From positions 1-32,181 of the forward strand of contig RFSE01000053.1 in NCBI GenBank assembly GCA_009924135.1: DNA of 32,181 bases, given 5' to 3'. A program made the position numbers and the translations under genes. Positions within the stretch are counted from its first letter, which is position 1; each line of letters begins with the position of its first letter. The notes under the pieces were generated by a model. That model had not been told where the DNA came from, ran no database searches, and was given only the letters and a program-made list of their open reading frames with translations. Below are positions 1 through 6,817 of the stretch, in pieces. Source of the DNA: Pseudomonadota bacterium. GTDB taxonomy: Bacteria > Verrucomicrobiota > Verrucomicrobiia > Limisphaerales > SXTU01.

Positions 1-154
1 GGTGGCCATCCCCCGCTACGAGGCATTGGTCGCCCAGCTCGGGCGTGAACTGGGCAAGCCCGTCGCCACCGGCGAGTTCGGCGCGGACATGCAGGTGGCC
101 TTGGTGAACGACGGGCCGGTGACCATTTTGGTGGACACCAAGGCAAGGGAGTAA
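1..154 (+). CDS. dtd: D-aminoacyl-tRNA deacylase, C-terminal part
   Basis: The reading frame enters from the left edge (first full codon at base 2) and stops at TAA 152-154, giving the last 50 residues. They contain TGEFGADM followed by [13 protein letters not shown]. The GPVT signature and the preceding FGA-M-V block are typical of the C-terminal end of DTD, the enzyme that hydrolyses D-amino acids from mischarged tRNA in the cytoplasm. The N-terminal part, with the SQFTL-type motif, lies outside the window. Identification is confident because the conserved end matches in order and the protein stops about where the family normally stops. Confidence 0.9.
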   Translation, partial: VAIPRYEALVAQLGRELGKPVATGEFGADMQVALVNDGPVTILVDTKARE

Positions 155-455
155 TCCGCTGCTTCAGACCCAGCCCGATTCCTCGGCTGCGAGGCGAGGA
201 AAACAGGAATCCCCTGTCACCATAGCCGGCGCTACACCTTGGCCTACGACACTAGCAATATCACCAGATCGGTGTGCTCTGGTAACTGGATGACCCGCCC
301 AATCCCCGGCAAAAACCCGCGCCCCTCTTCACCGGTCGACCGAAAGGAAACTGGCCTGTTTTGCCAACTGTCCAAATGTCCCGTTCTGAAAACTACGCGA
401 CCGGGGCCCACCGCGCACTCGACTTCCGCGCGGCACGCCGCCACTCTCCCGCGCC
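155..455. other. Intergenic region dtd-thrH, no gene seen
   Basis: This 301-base gap holds only a short hairpin near 181-195 (CCTCG/CGAGG). No convincing coding frame, tRNA fold or T-tailed terminator was found. Open frames crossing it run out of phase into thrH and look like shadows. A TTGCCA near 361 could be a -35 box for thrH, but no good -10 box follows. Confidence 0.4.
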
Positions 456-1058
456 GTGAAACAGACGATTGTTACTTTGGATTTGGAAGGCGTGCTCGTG
501 CCGGAGATCTGGATCGCCGTCGCCGAGAAGACCGGCATTCCCGCGCTCCGTCGTACGACGCGTGACGAGCCGGATTACGACAAGCTGATGGCCTACCGCA
601 TCGCCATCCTCGACCAGCACGGCATTAAACTCTCGGACATCCAGGCCGTCATCGGCACGTTGGCCCCGCTGCCGGGCGGGAAGGAATTCCTCGACGAGCT
701 GCGCGCGCTCACGCAGGTCATCATCCTGAGCGACACCTTCGCTCAGTTCGCGCAGCCGCTGATGCGGCAGCTCGGCTGGCCCACGCTGTTCTGCCACCAG
801 CTGTTGGTGCAGGACGACCGGATCACCGGGTACCGGTTGCGCATGGCGGATCAGAAACGGCAGTCCGTCCGCGCGCTGCAACTGCTCAATTACCGCGTCC
901 TCTCCGCCGGCGACTCCTACAACGACACCTCGATGCTGCTCCAGGCGGACAAGGGTTTCCTGCTACACGCGCCGGAGAACGTAAAACGCGAATTCCCCCA
1001 GTTCCCCGCATTGGGAACGCACGCGGACCTGATGGCGCGCCTCAAAGCGGAGCTGTGA
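456..1058 (+). CDS. thrH: ThrH-type phosphoserine phosphatase / homoserine phosphotransferase
   Basis: A 200-residue HAD-superfamily protein close to the usual ThrH length (about 205). The start is GTG 456, because the product then begins directly with the family N-terminus. HAD motif I is DLEGV (D9, E11) followed by LVPEIWI, a ThrH hallmark; motif II Ser is S92 in ILSD; motif III Lys is K134; motif IV is GDSYND at 152-157. In Pseudomonas, ThrH dephosphorylates phosphoserine and can transfer the phosphate to homoserine, linking serine and threonine synthesis. No Shine-Dalgarno sequence precedes the GTG. It stands alone, with palindromic repeats downstream. The family assignment is firm; the choice between the two activities is not visible in sequence. 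Confidence 0.9.
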   Translation: MKQTIVTLDLEGVLVPEIWIAVAEKTGIPALRRTTRDEPDYDKLMAYRIAILDQHGIKLSDIQAVIGTLAPLPGGKEFLDELRALTQVIILSDTFAQFAQPLMRQLGWPTLFCHQLLVQDDRITGYRLRMADQKRQSVRALQLLNYRVLSAGDSYNDTSMLLQADKGFLLHAPENVKREFPQFPALGTHADLMARLKAEL

Positions 1059-1085
1059 GCGGGGCGGCGGGAGGCCCGAATACGA

Positions 1086-1147
1086 GATCAGAAAAATGGG
1101 GTCAGAAAGATTTTCTCCTCATTTTCCCAACCAAAATCTTTCTGATC
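1086..1147 (-). repeat. Dispersed tcagaaa palindromic repeat, copy 1
   Basis: Inverted arms TCAGAAAGATTTT (1102-1114) and AAAATCTTTCTGA (1133-1145) form a perfect 13-bp stem around an 18-nt loop. Read on the minus strand, the element ends with TTTCTGACCCCATTTTTCTG, which recurs almost unchanged near 11219-11240 and 14733-14752. It therefore belongs to a dispersed family and is probably not a private terminator of thrH, although it could act as one. Confidence 0.75.
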
Positions 1148-1217
1148 TTCTTCGATAGATGGGGAGTCACCACGGTCCCAAAGCCGTGCAGCGGGGCAAT
1201 GAGCCAGCGAGGAGAAG

Positions 1218-1286
1218 CCCAAAGATGAGGGACGGACAAAGAAGAAAGAGGCAAATTCCGATCTTTGTCCGTCTCTCATCTTTGGG
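1218..1286. repeat. 24-bp inverted repeat hairpin
   Basis: The arms at 1218-1241 and 1263-1286 are complementary over 24 positions with a single mismatch, which would be a G-U pair in + strand RNA. The loop is 21 nt and A-rich. The hairpin lies about 70 bases before the dihydrouridine synthase start. No T-run follows, so it is not a classical terminator. It may be a folded element of the leader or a palindromic repeat. Confidence 0.75.
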
Positions 1287-1358
1287 ATAGTGGTCCCGGG
1301 CTTGCCTTTGCTGCTCCCCGCGCTTGCGTCCGTGCACGGTGGGCGGGATGCTTGAGAC

Positions 1359-2465
1359 ATGTTCCGGCTCGGGCCATTAGAGCTTCAGTCCAATTTGTTC
1401 CTCTCGCCGCTGGCGGGCTACACGAACCTGCCGTTCCGGCTCGTGATCCGCGAGGTCGGCGGCGTGGACCTGTGCACCACGGACCTCGTCAACGCCCGTT
1501 CGCTCCTCGAAGAAAACCGCAAGGCCCTCAAGCTCATCGAGACCAACGAACGCGACCGGCCGCTGGCCGTGCAGCTCTTCGGGTCGGTCCCGGAGGAGAT
1601 GCACGATGCGGCGGTGGACCTGGAGCGGCGCGGCATCGCCAGCGTGGACATCAACATGGGCTGCCCGGTGCGCAAGGTCTGCCGCGTGGGCGGCGGCTCC
1701 GCCATGATGACCGAGCATGCGAAGACCGCCGCGCTCGTGAAGGGCATGGTGGAGGCGGTCAAAATCCCGGTGACGGCCAAGATGCGGCTGGGCTGGGACG
1801 ATGACAACATCACCGCGCCGGACTTGGCGCGGGCGTTGGAAGATGCCGGCGTGGCAGCGATCTTCGTGCACGGTCGCACGCGCGAGCAGGGTTTTAGCGG
1901 GACGGTGAATCTCGCTGGCATCCGCAAGGTGGTCGCGGCAGTGAAACACATTCCGATCATCGGCAACGGGGATGTGACCACGCCGGAAGCGGCGAAGATG
2001 ATGTTCGACGAAACGGGCTGCGCGGGCGTGAGCGTGGGGCGCGGGGCGTTTTACAATCCGTGGATTTTTCAGCAGACGCGGCATCTGCTCGCGACGGGTG
2101 AGCTGCAGCCCGAGCCGCGTTTCGAGGAACGCATCCGCGTGATGTGCCGGCACCTGGACCTGATGGTCGAGGTGTTCACCGAGGAGCATGGCTGCCGGAT
2201 GTTCCGCAAGGTCGCGCCGTGGTATTCCAAGCGGTTCGGCCCGGTGAACGAGTTCAACAAGAAGGTCGTGGCCATCAGCAGCCGCGCCGAATTCCACGAC
2301 GTGCTGGAGCGCTACTTGCGCTGGCGGCAGCAGTTTTGCGACGGGGACGGGCATCTGCTCCCGCGCTACGCCCCGCCGCCGATGGTGGCGAGCTTCATGC
2401 AGGACCCGGCGTCGGCCCAGCGGTCAAGCATCCCCGTGCCGCGCGGTCCGGTGGAAGTGTGGTGA
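1359..2465 (+). CDS. dus: tRNA-dihydrouridine synthase, DusB-like
   Basis: A 368-residue FMN-dependent enzyme that reduces uridine to dihydrouridine in tRNA D-loops. The TIM-barrel starts at once with LSPLAGYTNLPFR (15-27). The catalytic cysteine is C102 in NMGCPVRK. The FMN/tRNA-binding elements follow in order: K141 in TAKMRLGW, H171 in VHGRTREQ, IGNGDV near 201-206, and GVSVGRGAFYNPWIF. Length and motif spacing fit the DusB group. The ATG at 1359 is chosen because the barrel begins immediately after it; no strong ribosome binding site is present. A second, diverged dus gene lies on the minus strand at 11446-12495. The family is certain; the exact tRNA position modified is not. Confidence 0.92.
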   Translation: MFRLGPLELQSNLFLSPLAGYTNLPFRLVIREVGGVDLCTTDLVNARSLLEENRKALKLIETNERDRPLAVQLFGSVPEEMHDAAVDLERRGIASVDINMGCPVRKVCRVGGGSAMMTEHAKTAALVKGMVEAVKIPVTAKMRLGWDDDNITAPDLARALEDAGVAAIFVHGRTREQGFSGTVNLAGIRKVVAAVKHIPIIGNGDVTTPEAAKMMFDETGCAGVSVGRGAFYNPWIFQQTRHLLATGELQPEPRFEERIRVMCRHLDLMVEVFTEEHGCRMFRKVAPWYSKRFGPVNEFNKKVVAISSRAEFHDVLERYLRWRQQFCDGDGHLLPRYAPPPMVASFMQDPASAQRSSIPVPRGPVEVW

Positions 2466-2532
2466 GGCTTGCGCGCATTCCGGTTGCTTGCAGCGCGAAG
2501 GCCGGTCAGAACCCAACGCGTGCGTTGGCCTC

Positions 2533-2684
2533 GGGTGGCACCCGCGTCTCGCGGGTAGTTTTCGGCGTCCCGCCGAAAACTCCGGACGTACGTGCGTCCC
2601 ATGGTAGCCGTTTGCACCAGGTTTCCGCACGCCAGCGGTTCGGGCGGGACGCCCGAACCGACCCGCGAGACGCGGATGCCACCC
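2533..2684. repeat. REPIN-like double-hairpin element, family A
   Basis: Outer arms at 2533-2556 and 2661-2684 are inverted copies of a 24-nt word starting GGGTGGCA and ending CGCGGGT, with one mismatch. Each outer arm is joined to its own perfect hairpin: 2558-2580 (10-bp stem, loop TCC) and 2636-2660 (11-bp stem, loop GGA). The whole is two similar REP-like units facing each other across a 55-base spacer, the REPIN layout known from other bacteria. It fills most of the gap between the dihydrouridine synthase and the BFN gene. Confidence 0.85.
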
Positions 2685-2807
2685 CAAAGCCCGGCGCGCC
2701 CGCCAGGGTTGGGTTATCGGACGTCGCGGGGCTTCGCCATGCCGGGAAAGTGCTCCATCCGGCAGTTGTAAGAAACTGGGATGCGCGCGTGAGGGTCGTG
2801 CTGACGC

Positions 2808-2835
2808 TTGAGTTTTGTTTTTGCCCGCCTAGAAT
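2808..2835 (+). promoter_or_regulatory. Candidate housekeeping promoter for the BFN gene
   Basis: TTGAGT (2808-2813) and TAGAAT (2830-2835) are separated by 16 bases and resemble sigma-70 -35/-10 boxes. Transcription would be expected to begin about seven bases downstream, at or very near the ATG at 2842. If the promoter is real, the mRNA would be leaderless or nearly so, consistent with the absence of any ribosome binding site there. Prediction by eye only. Confidence 0.45.
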
Positions 2836-2841
2836 CGCGCC

Positions 2842-3297
2842 ATGAAGAACGAAGTGGTGCCCGTGCAGATTCGCGGCATTCTCCCCGCGAACAGCGGTTG
2901 TGCCATCTTCGTGGGCAACGACGAGAAGGTCTTCGTCATCCAGGTGGAACACAACCTCGGGCAGGTGATCGGAATGTTTCTGCGCGACCAGACGAAGGAA
3001 CGGCCGCTCACGCATGACCTGATCGTCAACGTTTTCAAAGGTTTCGGCATCACCGTCGAACGCGTGGTCATCACGGAACTGCGCAACTCGACCTACTTCG
3101 CGCGCCTCATCCTCCGGCAGGAAAACGAGCTGGGGAAGAAGTTTGTGGAGCTGGACGCGCGCCCGAGCGACTGCCTCGCGCTGGCCGCCGCGCACAAGCG
3201 CCCGGTCTTCGTGGCCAAGGCGCTCTTCGAAAGCGTCGAGGACATGACGGAGTATTTGGACAAGTTGAATGAGGCCGGCGGGGAGCCGGAGGCGTGA
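2842..3297 (+). CDS. Bifunctional nuclease (BFN/DUF151) domain protein
   Basis: A 151-residue protein made almost entirely of one BFN domain (PF02577). Recognisable elements are the N-terminal VPVQIRGIL, the central IVNVFKGFGITVERVVI, and the signature LDARPSDCLALA near 109-120, followed by HKRPVFV. Related plant and thermophile proteins have been described as nucleases acting on RNA and DNA, but bacterial members are mostly uncharacterised, so activity is only inferred. The ATG at 2842 lies directly downstream of a good promoter match and has no Shine-Dalgarno sequence. Its stop codon lies inside the inverted repeat that separates it from holA. Confidence 0.88.
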   Translation: MKNEVVPVQIRGILPANSGCAIFVGNDEKVFVIQVEHNLGQVIGMFLRDQTKERPLTHDLIVNVFKGFGITVERVVITELRNSTYFARLILRQENELGKKFVELDARPSDCLALAAAHKRPVFVAKALFESVEDMTEYLDKLNEAGGEPEA

Positions 3298-3403
3298 GGG
3301 GGAAAGTGTTCAGTAAGCAGTGTTCAGTTTTCAGATTTTGCACCTGACGCCAACGCCGCTTCCACTGACCACTGAATACTGCACACTGATTACTTTCCCC
3401 CTC
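3296..3403. repeat. Heptamer-array inverted repeat between BFN gene and holA
   Basis: Two arrays of five degenerate 7-nt units face each other. The left array (3306-3340) reads gtgttca/gtaagca/gtgttca/gttttca/gattttg. The right array (3364-3398) reads actgacc/actgaat/actgcac/actgatt/actttcc. They are flanked by a perfect 12-bp inverted repeat (3296-3307 and 3392-3403, gagggggaaagt/actttccccctc). The element begins inside the TGA of the upstream gene and ends one base before the holA ATG. It could fold as a long imperfect hairpin. Confidence 0.85.
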
Positions 3404-3404
3404 G

Positions 3405-4553
3405 ATGCCTCCTTCCGCTCAACCTGCCGCTCCGACCGCTCCGGTCGCGCTCATCTGCGGGGACGAGGATTTCGCGGTGAAGCAGCGGGCGCGGCAGCTC
3501 TACGACAAGTGGTGCGGCGAGGTCGGCGGGATGGATCACGAGACGATCGACGCCGCCGTGGGCAATGCCGGCGAGGCGCAGAAGGCGCTGGGCAAGCTGC
3601 GCGAGGGGCTCCAGACCCTGCCGTTCTTCGGCGGTGGCAAAGTGGTCTGGTTCAAGGATTGCAGCTTTCTTGGGGACGACCGCACCTCCGGGTCGAGCGC
3701 CGTGACGGAGGCGCTCGCGGCATTGGCGGTGGAGTTGAAGGCGTTCCGCTGGGATGGCGTGCGGCTGCTGGTCAGCGCCGGCAAGGTGGACAAGCGGAAG
3801 ACGTTTTACAAAACCCTTGAAAAGCTGGGCACGGTCGAGCACTTCGCCGCGCTCTCGCTCGATGACCGCAATTGGGCGGACACCGCCGAGGAACTGGCCT
3901 ACAAGAAGCTCAAGGCGTTGAAGAAGGAGATTTCCTCCGAAGCCCTCGCCAAGCTGGTCGCCAACGTCGGCCCGAACGCGGCGCAGCTCAACAGCGAGGT
4001 CGAAAAACTCGCCGCCTACGTAGGCACCAACCCGGACATCGAACTGGCGGACGTGGATGCCATCGTCACCCGGAACAAACAGGCGCGGGCCTTCGCGCTG
4101 GCGGATGCCCTCGGCGACCGTGACCTGCCCAAGCTGTTGCGCACGCTGGACGAGGAGCTGTGGGAAATCCGCCTCAAGGTGGAGCGGAAGTCCGAGATCG
4201 GCCTGCTCTACGGCCTGATCTCGAAGGTGCGCGTGATGATTTTCCTGCAGGAAATGGTCAAGTCCGGCTGGCTGAAGGCCGATGGAGATTACAACCGGTT
4301 CAAGAGCCAGCTCGAACGCGTGCCGGCCGACGCGTTGCCGCAGGACAAGCGGATCAACCCGCTGGCGATGAACCCGTACGTGCTTTTTCGGGCGCTGCCG
4401 CAGTCGAAGCGGTACACGTCCGCCGAGCTGATCCGCGCGATGGACCTGCTGCTCCAGTGCAACATGAAGCTGGTGAGCAGCGGCCTGGATGAATCGCTCG
4501 TGCTCCAGCAAACGCTCACGCAAATCGTGCGGAAAGATGAGGCGGCGAGATGA
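3405..4553 (+). CDS. holA: DNA polymerase III subunit delta
   Basis: A 382-residue clamp-loader subunit that opens the beta clamp for loading onto primed DNA. Visible family features are the N-terminal ALICGDEDFAVKQRAR (about 16-31), in place of a true Walker motif, the block LPFFGGGKVVWFKD near 72-85 (the Phe-Phe-Gly-Gly segment that contacts the clamp in HolA), and the helical C-terminal collar with NPYVLFRAL and SAELIRAMDLLLQCNMKLVS. Length is near the usual 340-380; a Pro/Ala-rich stretch of about 15 residues opens the protein. ATG 3405 is the only start that keeps the N-terminal fold and follows the inverted repeat directly. No ribosome binding site is visible. Confidence 0.88.
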   Translation: MPPSAQPAAPTAPVALICGDEDFAVKQRARQLYDKWCGEVGGMDHETIDAAVGNAGEAQKALGKLREGLQTLPFFGGGKVVWFKDCSFLGDDRTSGSSAVTEALAALAVELKAFRWDGVRLLVSAGKVDKRKTFYKTLEKLGTVEHFAALSLDDRNWADTAEELAYKKLKALKKEISSEALAKLVANVGPNAAQLNSEVEKLAAYVGTNPDIELADVDAIVTRNKQARAFALADALGDRDLPKLLRTLDEELWEIRLKVERKSEIGLLYGLISKVRVMIFLQEMVKSGWLKADGDYNRFKSQLERVPADALPQDKRINPLAMNPYVLFRALPQSKRYTSAELIRAMDLLLQCNMKLVSSGLDESLVLQQTLTQIVRKDEAAR

Positions 4554-4560
4554 GGGGCAC

Positions 4561-4595
4561 GGGAAATAGGGAATGGGAAATGGGGAATAGGGCAG
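4561..4595. repeat. Heptamer array (five units)
   Basis: The units gggaaat/agggaat/gggaaat/ggggaat/agggcag give exactly 35 bases, beginning seven bases after the holA stop. No inverted partner array was found nearby, unlike the holA-upstream element. Confidence 0.8.
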
Positions 4596-4678
4596 GGCAA
4601 TACGGCGTGGCCGCCCTTGCCACGGGGCTAGTGCGGGTGTTCATTAGGGCAGACGGTGTTGGCGACGCGGAACGCGGC

Positions 4679-4960
4679 ATGAGTGTTGAAGCGACAAGCA
4701 AGTCGGACAGGATGTGGGGTTGCGTCGTCGGCCTCGTCGCTTCGTTGCCGGTGCTGTTCCCGTTTAGGGTTGGGCCTGCCATGCTGTTTTTGATGCCAAG
4801 TGCACTCTCAATGGACAACAAGCCTTCGCACGCCTTGTACGGCTCCACTTCCAGACCGTTGTTCCTTTTTGCACAGATGACCGGTACCGAAGGCGCTCTC
4901 AGAATTTATCTGAGGGCGTGGCGTCGGATGATCGGCGCTGATCCAGCCGTCCGCAGATGA
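4679..4960 (+). CDS. Doubtful small hypothetical protein
   Basis: This possible 93-residue frame lies in the 428-base gap between holA and the STAS gene. From ATG 4679 it has one hydrophobic stretch (about residues 12-46, with GCVVGLVASLPVLFPF) and a basic tail. It matches nothing I recognise, has no ribosome binding site, and has a base composition less strongly biased than its neighbours. It may be decayed DNA. Listed only because the gap holds no other candidate. Confidence 0.2.
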   Translation: MSVEATSKSDRMWGCVVGLVASLPVLFPFRVGPAMLFLMPSALSMDNKPSHALYGSTSRPLFLFAQMTGTEGALRIYLRAWRRMIGADPAVRR

Positions 4961-4981
4961 CGGTAACACAACCATTTTTCG

Positions 4982-5506
4982 ATGCCCTCCCCGTCTCCCA
5001 ATCTCTTAGCCACCCGCGTCGGCGATGCCGTGTGCGTGAAAATTTCCGGTCGTGCGAACTTTGCCGTCAGCGTGGATTTCAAACGGCTGATCCTGGAGTC
5101 GCGTGACAAGGGGGCGCGGCGCTTCCTCGTGGAGTTGTCGGCCTGCGTGCTGATGGACAGCACCTTCCTGGGCGTACTCGCCGGCCTGGGCACGCAGCTT
5201 TCGGCCGAAAACCTCCCGCCTGAGCAGCGGCCCATCGAGTTACTCAACCCGACCCCCAAGGTCGCCGACCTGATCGATAACCTCGGCGTGCTGCACCTCT
5301 TCCGGGTGGTGCAGGGGCGCGATTTGGAGAACCTCTGCTACACGGCGGTGGAATCCGCCAACGCCTCGAAGCTGGAAATGTCGAAAAACTGCCTCGCCGC
5401 CCATCAGGTGCTGATGGACCTGAACCCGGAGAATGTGGCGAAGTTCAAGGACGTGGCAAAGTTCTTCGCGGAAGACATCGCCAAGCAGGAAGCCCCCGTC
5501 AGTTGA
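4982..5506 (+). CDS. STAS-domain protein (anti-sigma factor antagonist-like)
   Basis: A 174-residue cytoplasmic protein with a STAS domain over about residues 8-115. The helix-cap motif LMDSTFLGVLAGLG (57-70) matches the SpoIIAA/RsbV site, with S60 or T61 as the likely residue phosphorylated by a partner kinase. IELLNPTPKVADLIDNLGV continues the usual STAS C-terminal half. A further tail of about 50 residues, helical and charged, is longer than in minimal antagonists. No anti-sigma kinase or PP2C phosphatase gene is adjacent, so its partner is unknown. STAS domains also occur in sensors and transport modules; the stand-alone form favours a switch role. Confidence 0.8.
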   Translation: MPSPSPNLLATRVGDAVCVKISGRANFAVSVDFKRLILESRDKGARRFLVELSACVLMDSTFLGVLAGLGTQLSAENLPPEQRPIELLNPTPKVADLIDNLGVLHLFRVVQGRDLENLCYTAVESANASKLEMSKNCLAAHQVLMDLNPENVAKFKDVAKFFAEDIAKQEAPVS

Positions 5507-5530
5507 GGCGGGGCGAGGAGTCTCTTTCGC

Positions 5531-5586
5531 TGTAGCGGCGGTCTGCGACTGCCGAGTTGCGCATGCGGGTTCACAGCCCGCTGCGG
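5531..5586. repeat. REP-like palindromic unit
   Basis: Two small hairpins lie side by side after the STAS gene: CGGCGGT/ACTGCCG (5536-5554, one mismatch) and GCGGG/CCCGC (around 5565-5581). They resemble one half of the paired elements found elsewhere in the window, but no inverted second half is present here. Confidence 0.45.
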
Positions 5587-5610
5587 TGCGTGGATCCGAA
5601 TCTCTGGATT

Positions 5611-5697
5611 GATCCTGTAAATCCTGTTTACCCTGTCAAAACCCATCGGCGATGGTTCCGGGCGAGTTTGGACATGATGAACAGGATTTACATGATG
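5611..5697. repeat. Nonamer-array inverted repeat
   Basis: Three 9-nt units (gatcctgta/aatcctgtt/taccctgtc, 5611-5637) are mirrored by three inverted units at 5671-5697, which read catcatgta/aatcctgtt/catcatgtc on the other strand. The arms are 27 nt with a 33-nt spacer. The organisation resembles the 7-nt arrays but with a 9-nt period. Confidence 0.75.
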
Positions 5698-5763
5698 GGG
5701 TGGGGCCAGATCGGGTGAATCCGGTGACTATCCAGTGCCATCAATGGGATTTTTGAGTCCGGT

Positions 5764-5806
5764 AAAAAGAAAAAGCGCAACTGGACCGAGGTCAAGCTGC
5801 GCTTTT
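5764..5806 (-). terminator. Intrinsic terminator, second of a tandem pair
   Basis: The stem AAAAGCGCA (5771-5779) / TGCGCTTTT (5798-5806) is followed on the minus strand by TTTTTCTTTTT. On the + strand it is followed by a weaker TTTTCTTT tract, so it may also serve the STAS gene transcript. It lies downstream of another terminator read from the right. Confidence 0.75.
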
Positions 5807-5831
5807 CTTTCACACCGCAAGCGGCGGAAAT

Positions 5832-5874
5832 AAAAACCGGGGCTAGCAACCTGAGGAAGGTCGTCTAGCCCCGG
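5832..5874 (-). terminator. Intrinsic terminator, first of a tandem pair
   Basis: The perfect 10-bp GC-rich stem CCGGGGCTAG (5837-5846) / CTAGCCCCGG (5865-5874) is followed on the minus strand by TTTTTATTT. It would end a transcript coming from the cysteine-rich protein gene at 6524-6228, leaving about 350 nt of untranslated sequence, or from a separate RNA gene in that stretch. Confidence 0.8.
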
Positions 5875-6227
5875 GGAGTTTTCAGAAATGGCACACAGTA
5901 GGCTCATGGGGAACTCGATCGAGGCTGTGCCCACCCCGACCAAAAACAAATTACTGACAAAGAACCTCAGCGACTGGCTGAGAACCGTTACTGCCTACGG
6001 GTGATAAGAAACCACGACTCCACCCTCCTGTCAACGGCTGTTGCAATTTAGTTTTCGAACTACTTTTCAGCATTAGTGGACCATGTGAAAGGTTTACCGA
6101 TGGAAGCCACCAGCATTCGGACTTGGCGGGTAGTGGCCGGCGGTAGCGGTGGTCTTCTCCCGCCGTGCTTGGTGCTGCCGAGGCCGACATCGACGCTCAC
6201 AAAGAGTGGCCTCAGACAGGACGGCTC
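5875..6227 (-). other. Unassigned transcribed-looking stretch before tandem terminators
   Basis: This 353-base stretch carries no convincing coding frame. On the minus strand it has local hairpins (CTCAGC/GCTGAG near 5966-5982; GGCAC..GTGCC around 5890-5931) and ends at the two terminators. I looked for tmRNA, RNase P RNA and SRP RNA signatures and did not find them. It is either a long 3' untranslated region of the minus-strand gene or an unrecognised small RNA. Confidence 0.3.
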
Positions 6228-6524
6228 CTAGTCCCCGAACAGTTTCTTAAAATCGTTCCGCGCCGAGGCTTCGCGCGAGCCGTCGCTGCTGGGCGGCGTG
6301 AACTTGCGCTTCACGAACTCGAAGTACTCGCAGAAATTCCCCGCGTGCTTGTCCATCTCCGGGTCCGCGCGACGGTCGCGGCACTGGTGCGCCGCGCTGC
6401 GGTCGTAGCTCACGCAGTTCACGCAGGCCCGCAGATCCGCGCGGCACTTCGCGCACGTCTCGCCCCGGCCCGGGTTCACCGGGAAGTTCCATTCCGTTCC
6501 ACACTTCCAGCAATGTCGTGTCAC
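6228..6524 (-). CDS. Small cysteine-rich zinc-ribbon-like protein
   Basis: A 98-residue protein from GTG 6524 with eight cysteines in CxxC pairs: C5/C8 (CWKC), C24/C27 (CAKC), C34/C37 (CVNC), then C48 and C65. The first four probably form one zinc ribbon, and the later set may bind a second metal or cluster. The tail is charged, with LFGD at the end. I do not recognise a named family with known function. Its start is preceded by a pyrimidine-rich tract and a heptamer array, with no Shine-Dalgarno sequence. It diverges from the uracil-DNA glycosylase gene, and both have a similar array and pyrimidine tract just upstream. Confidence 0.7.
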   Translation of the reverse strand: MTRHCWKCGTEWNFPVNPGRGETCAKCRADLRACVNCVSYDRSAAHQCRDRRADPEMDKHAGNFCEYFEFVKRKFTPPSSDGSREASARNDFKKLFGD

Positions 6525-6537
6525 GGGTGGGAGGGTA

Positions 6538-6579
6538 GGTGCAAAGTTTAATGTTCAAAGTTTAAAGTTCAAAATTGAG
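6538..6579 (-). repeat. Heptamer array (six units) upstream of minus-strand gene
   Basis: On the minus strand the units are ctcaatt/ttgaact/ttaaact/ttgaaca/ttaaact/ttgcacc, followed by a C/T-rich tract and the GTG start at 6524. The word resembles the one upstream of the divergent glycosylase gene, in the same orientation relative to its gene. Confidence 0.8.
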
Positions 6580-6639
6580 GCCCCGGCCCCTCGCGCCCGT
6601 TGGGTGCGGCTCGACACAGACCCCGAGGGGCGAAGTCTT

Positions 6640-6776
6640 CCGGAGCGCGGCTGTGTCGCGGAGACCAGCCGCAGCGGCTGCGCTGGGCAGGAGGTGTTGC
6701 TACGTAACGCCACGGCTCAACATTCCAACGTTGCTGCGGCTGATCCCGCGCCGAGCGGGACACAGCCGCGCTCCGG
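6640..6776. repeat. REPIN-like inverted repeat element, family E
   Basis: A perfect 18-bp inverted repeat (6640-6657, ccggagcgcggctgtgtc, and its complement at 6759-6776) is continued inward by a second matched block (accagccgcagc 6664-6675 against gctgcggctga 6733-6743). The arms are separated by a spacer of about 57 bases. It occupies the centre of the divergent intergenic region between the two heptamer arrays. Confidence 0.8.
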
Positions 6777-6817
6777 GGGCAGTGCCAAGCTGCGCCCGCG
6801 CCCGACCGCCGCCGACT

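Noticed and set aside
4516..4848. 110-codon minus-strand frame after holA
   Set aside because: It overlaps the holA end, and part of its product is just the translated heptamer array (PISHSLFPVPL); no motif and no start signal.
5951..6190. 79-codon minus-strand frame in the non-coding stretch
   Set aside because: No motif, unbiased codon third positions, and it lies in the region with RNA-like hairpins.
5832..6227. tmRNA, RNase P RNA or SRP RNA
   Set aside because: No T-arm with CCA end or tag frame, no paired RNase P core blocks and no SRP GGAA-type apical motif could be found; a GAGGAAGGTC on the + strand lies wholly inside a terminator hairpin.
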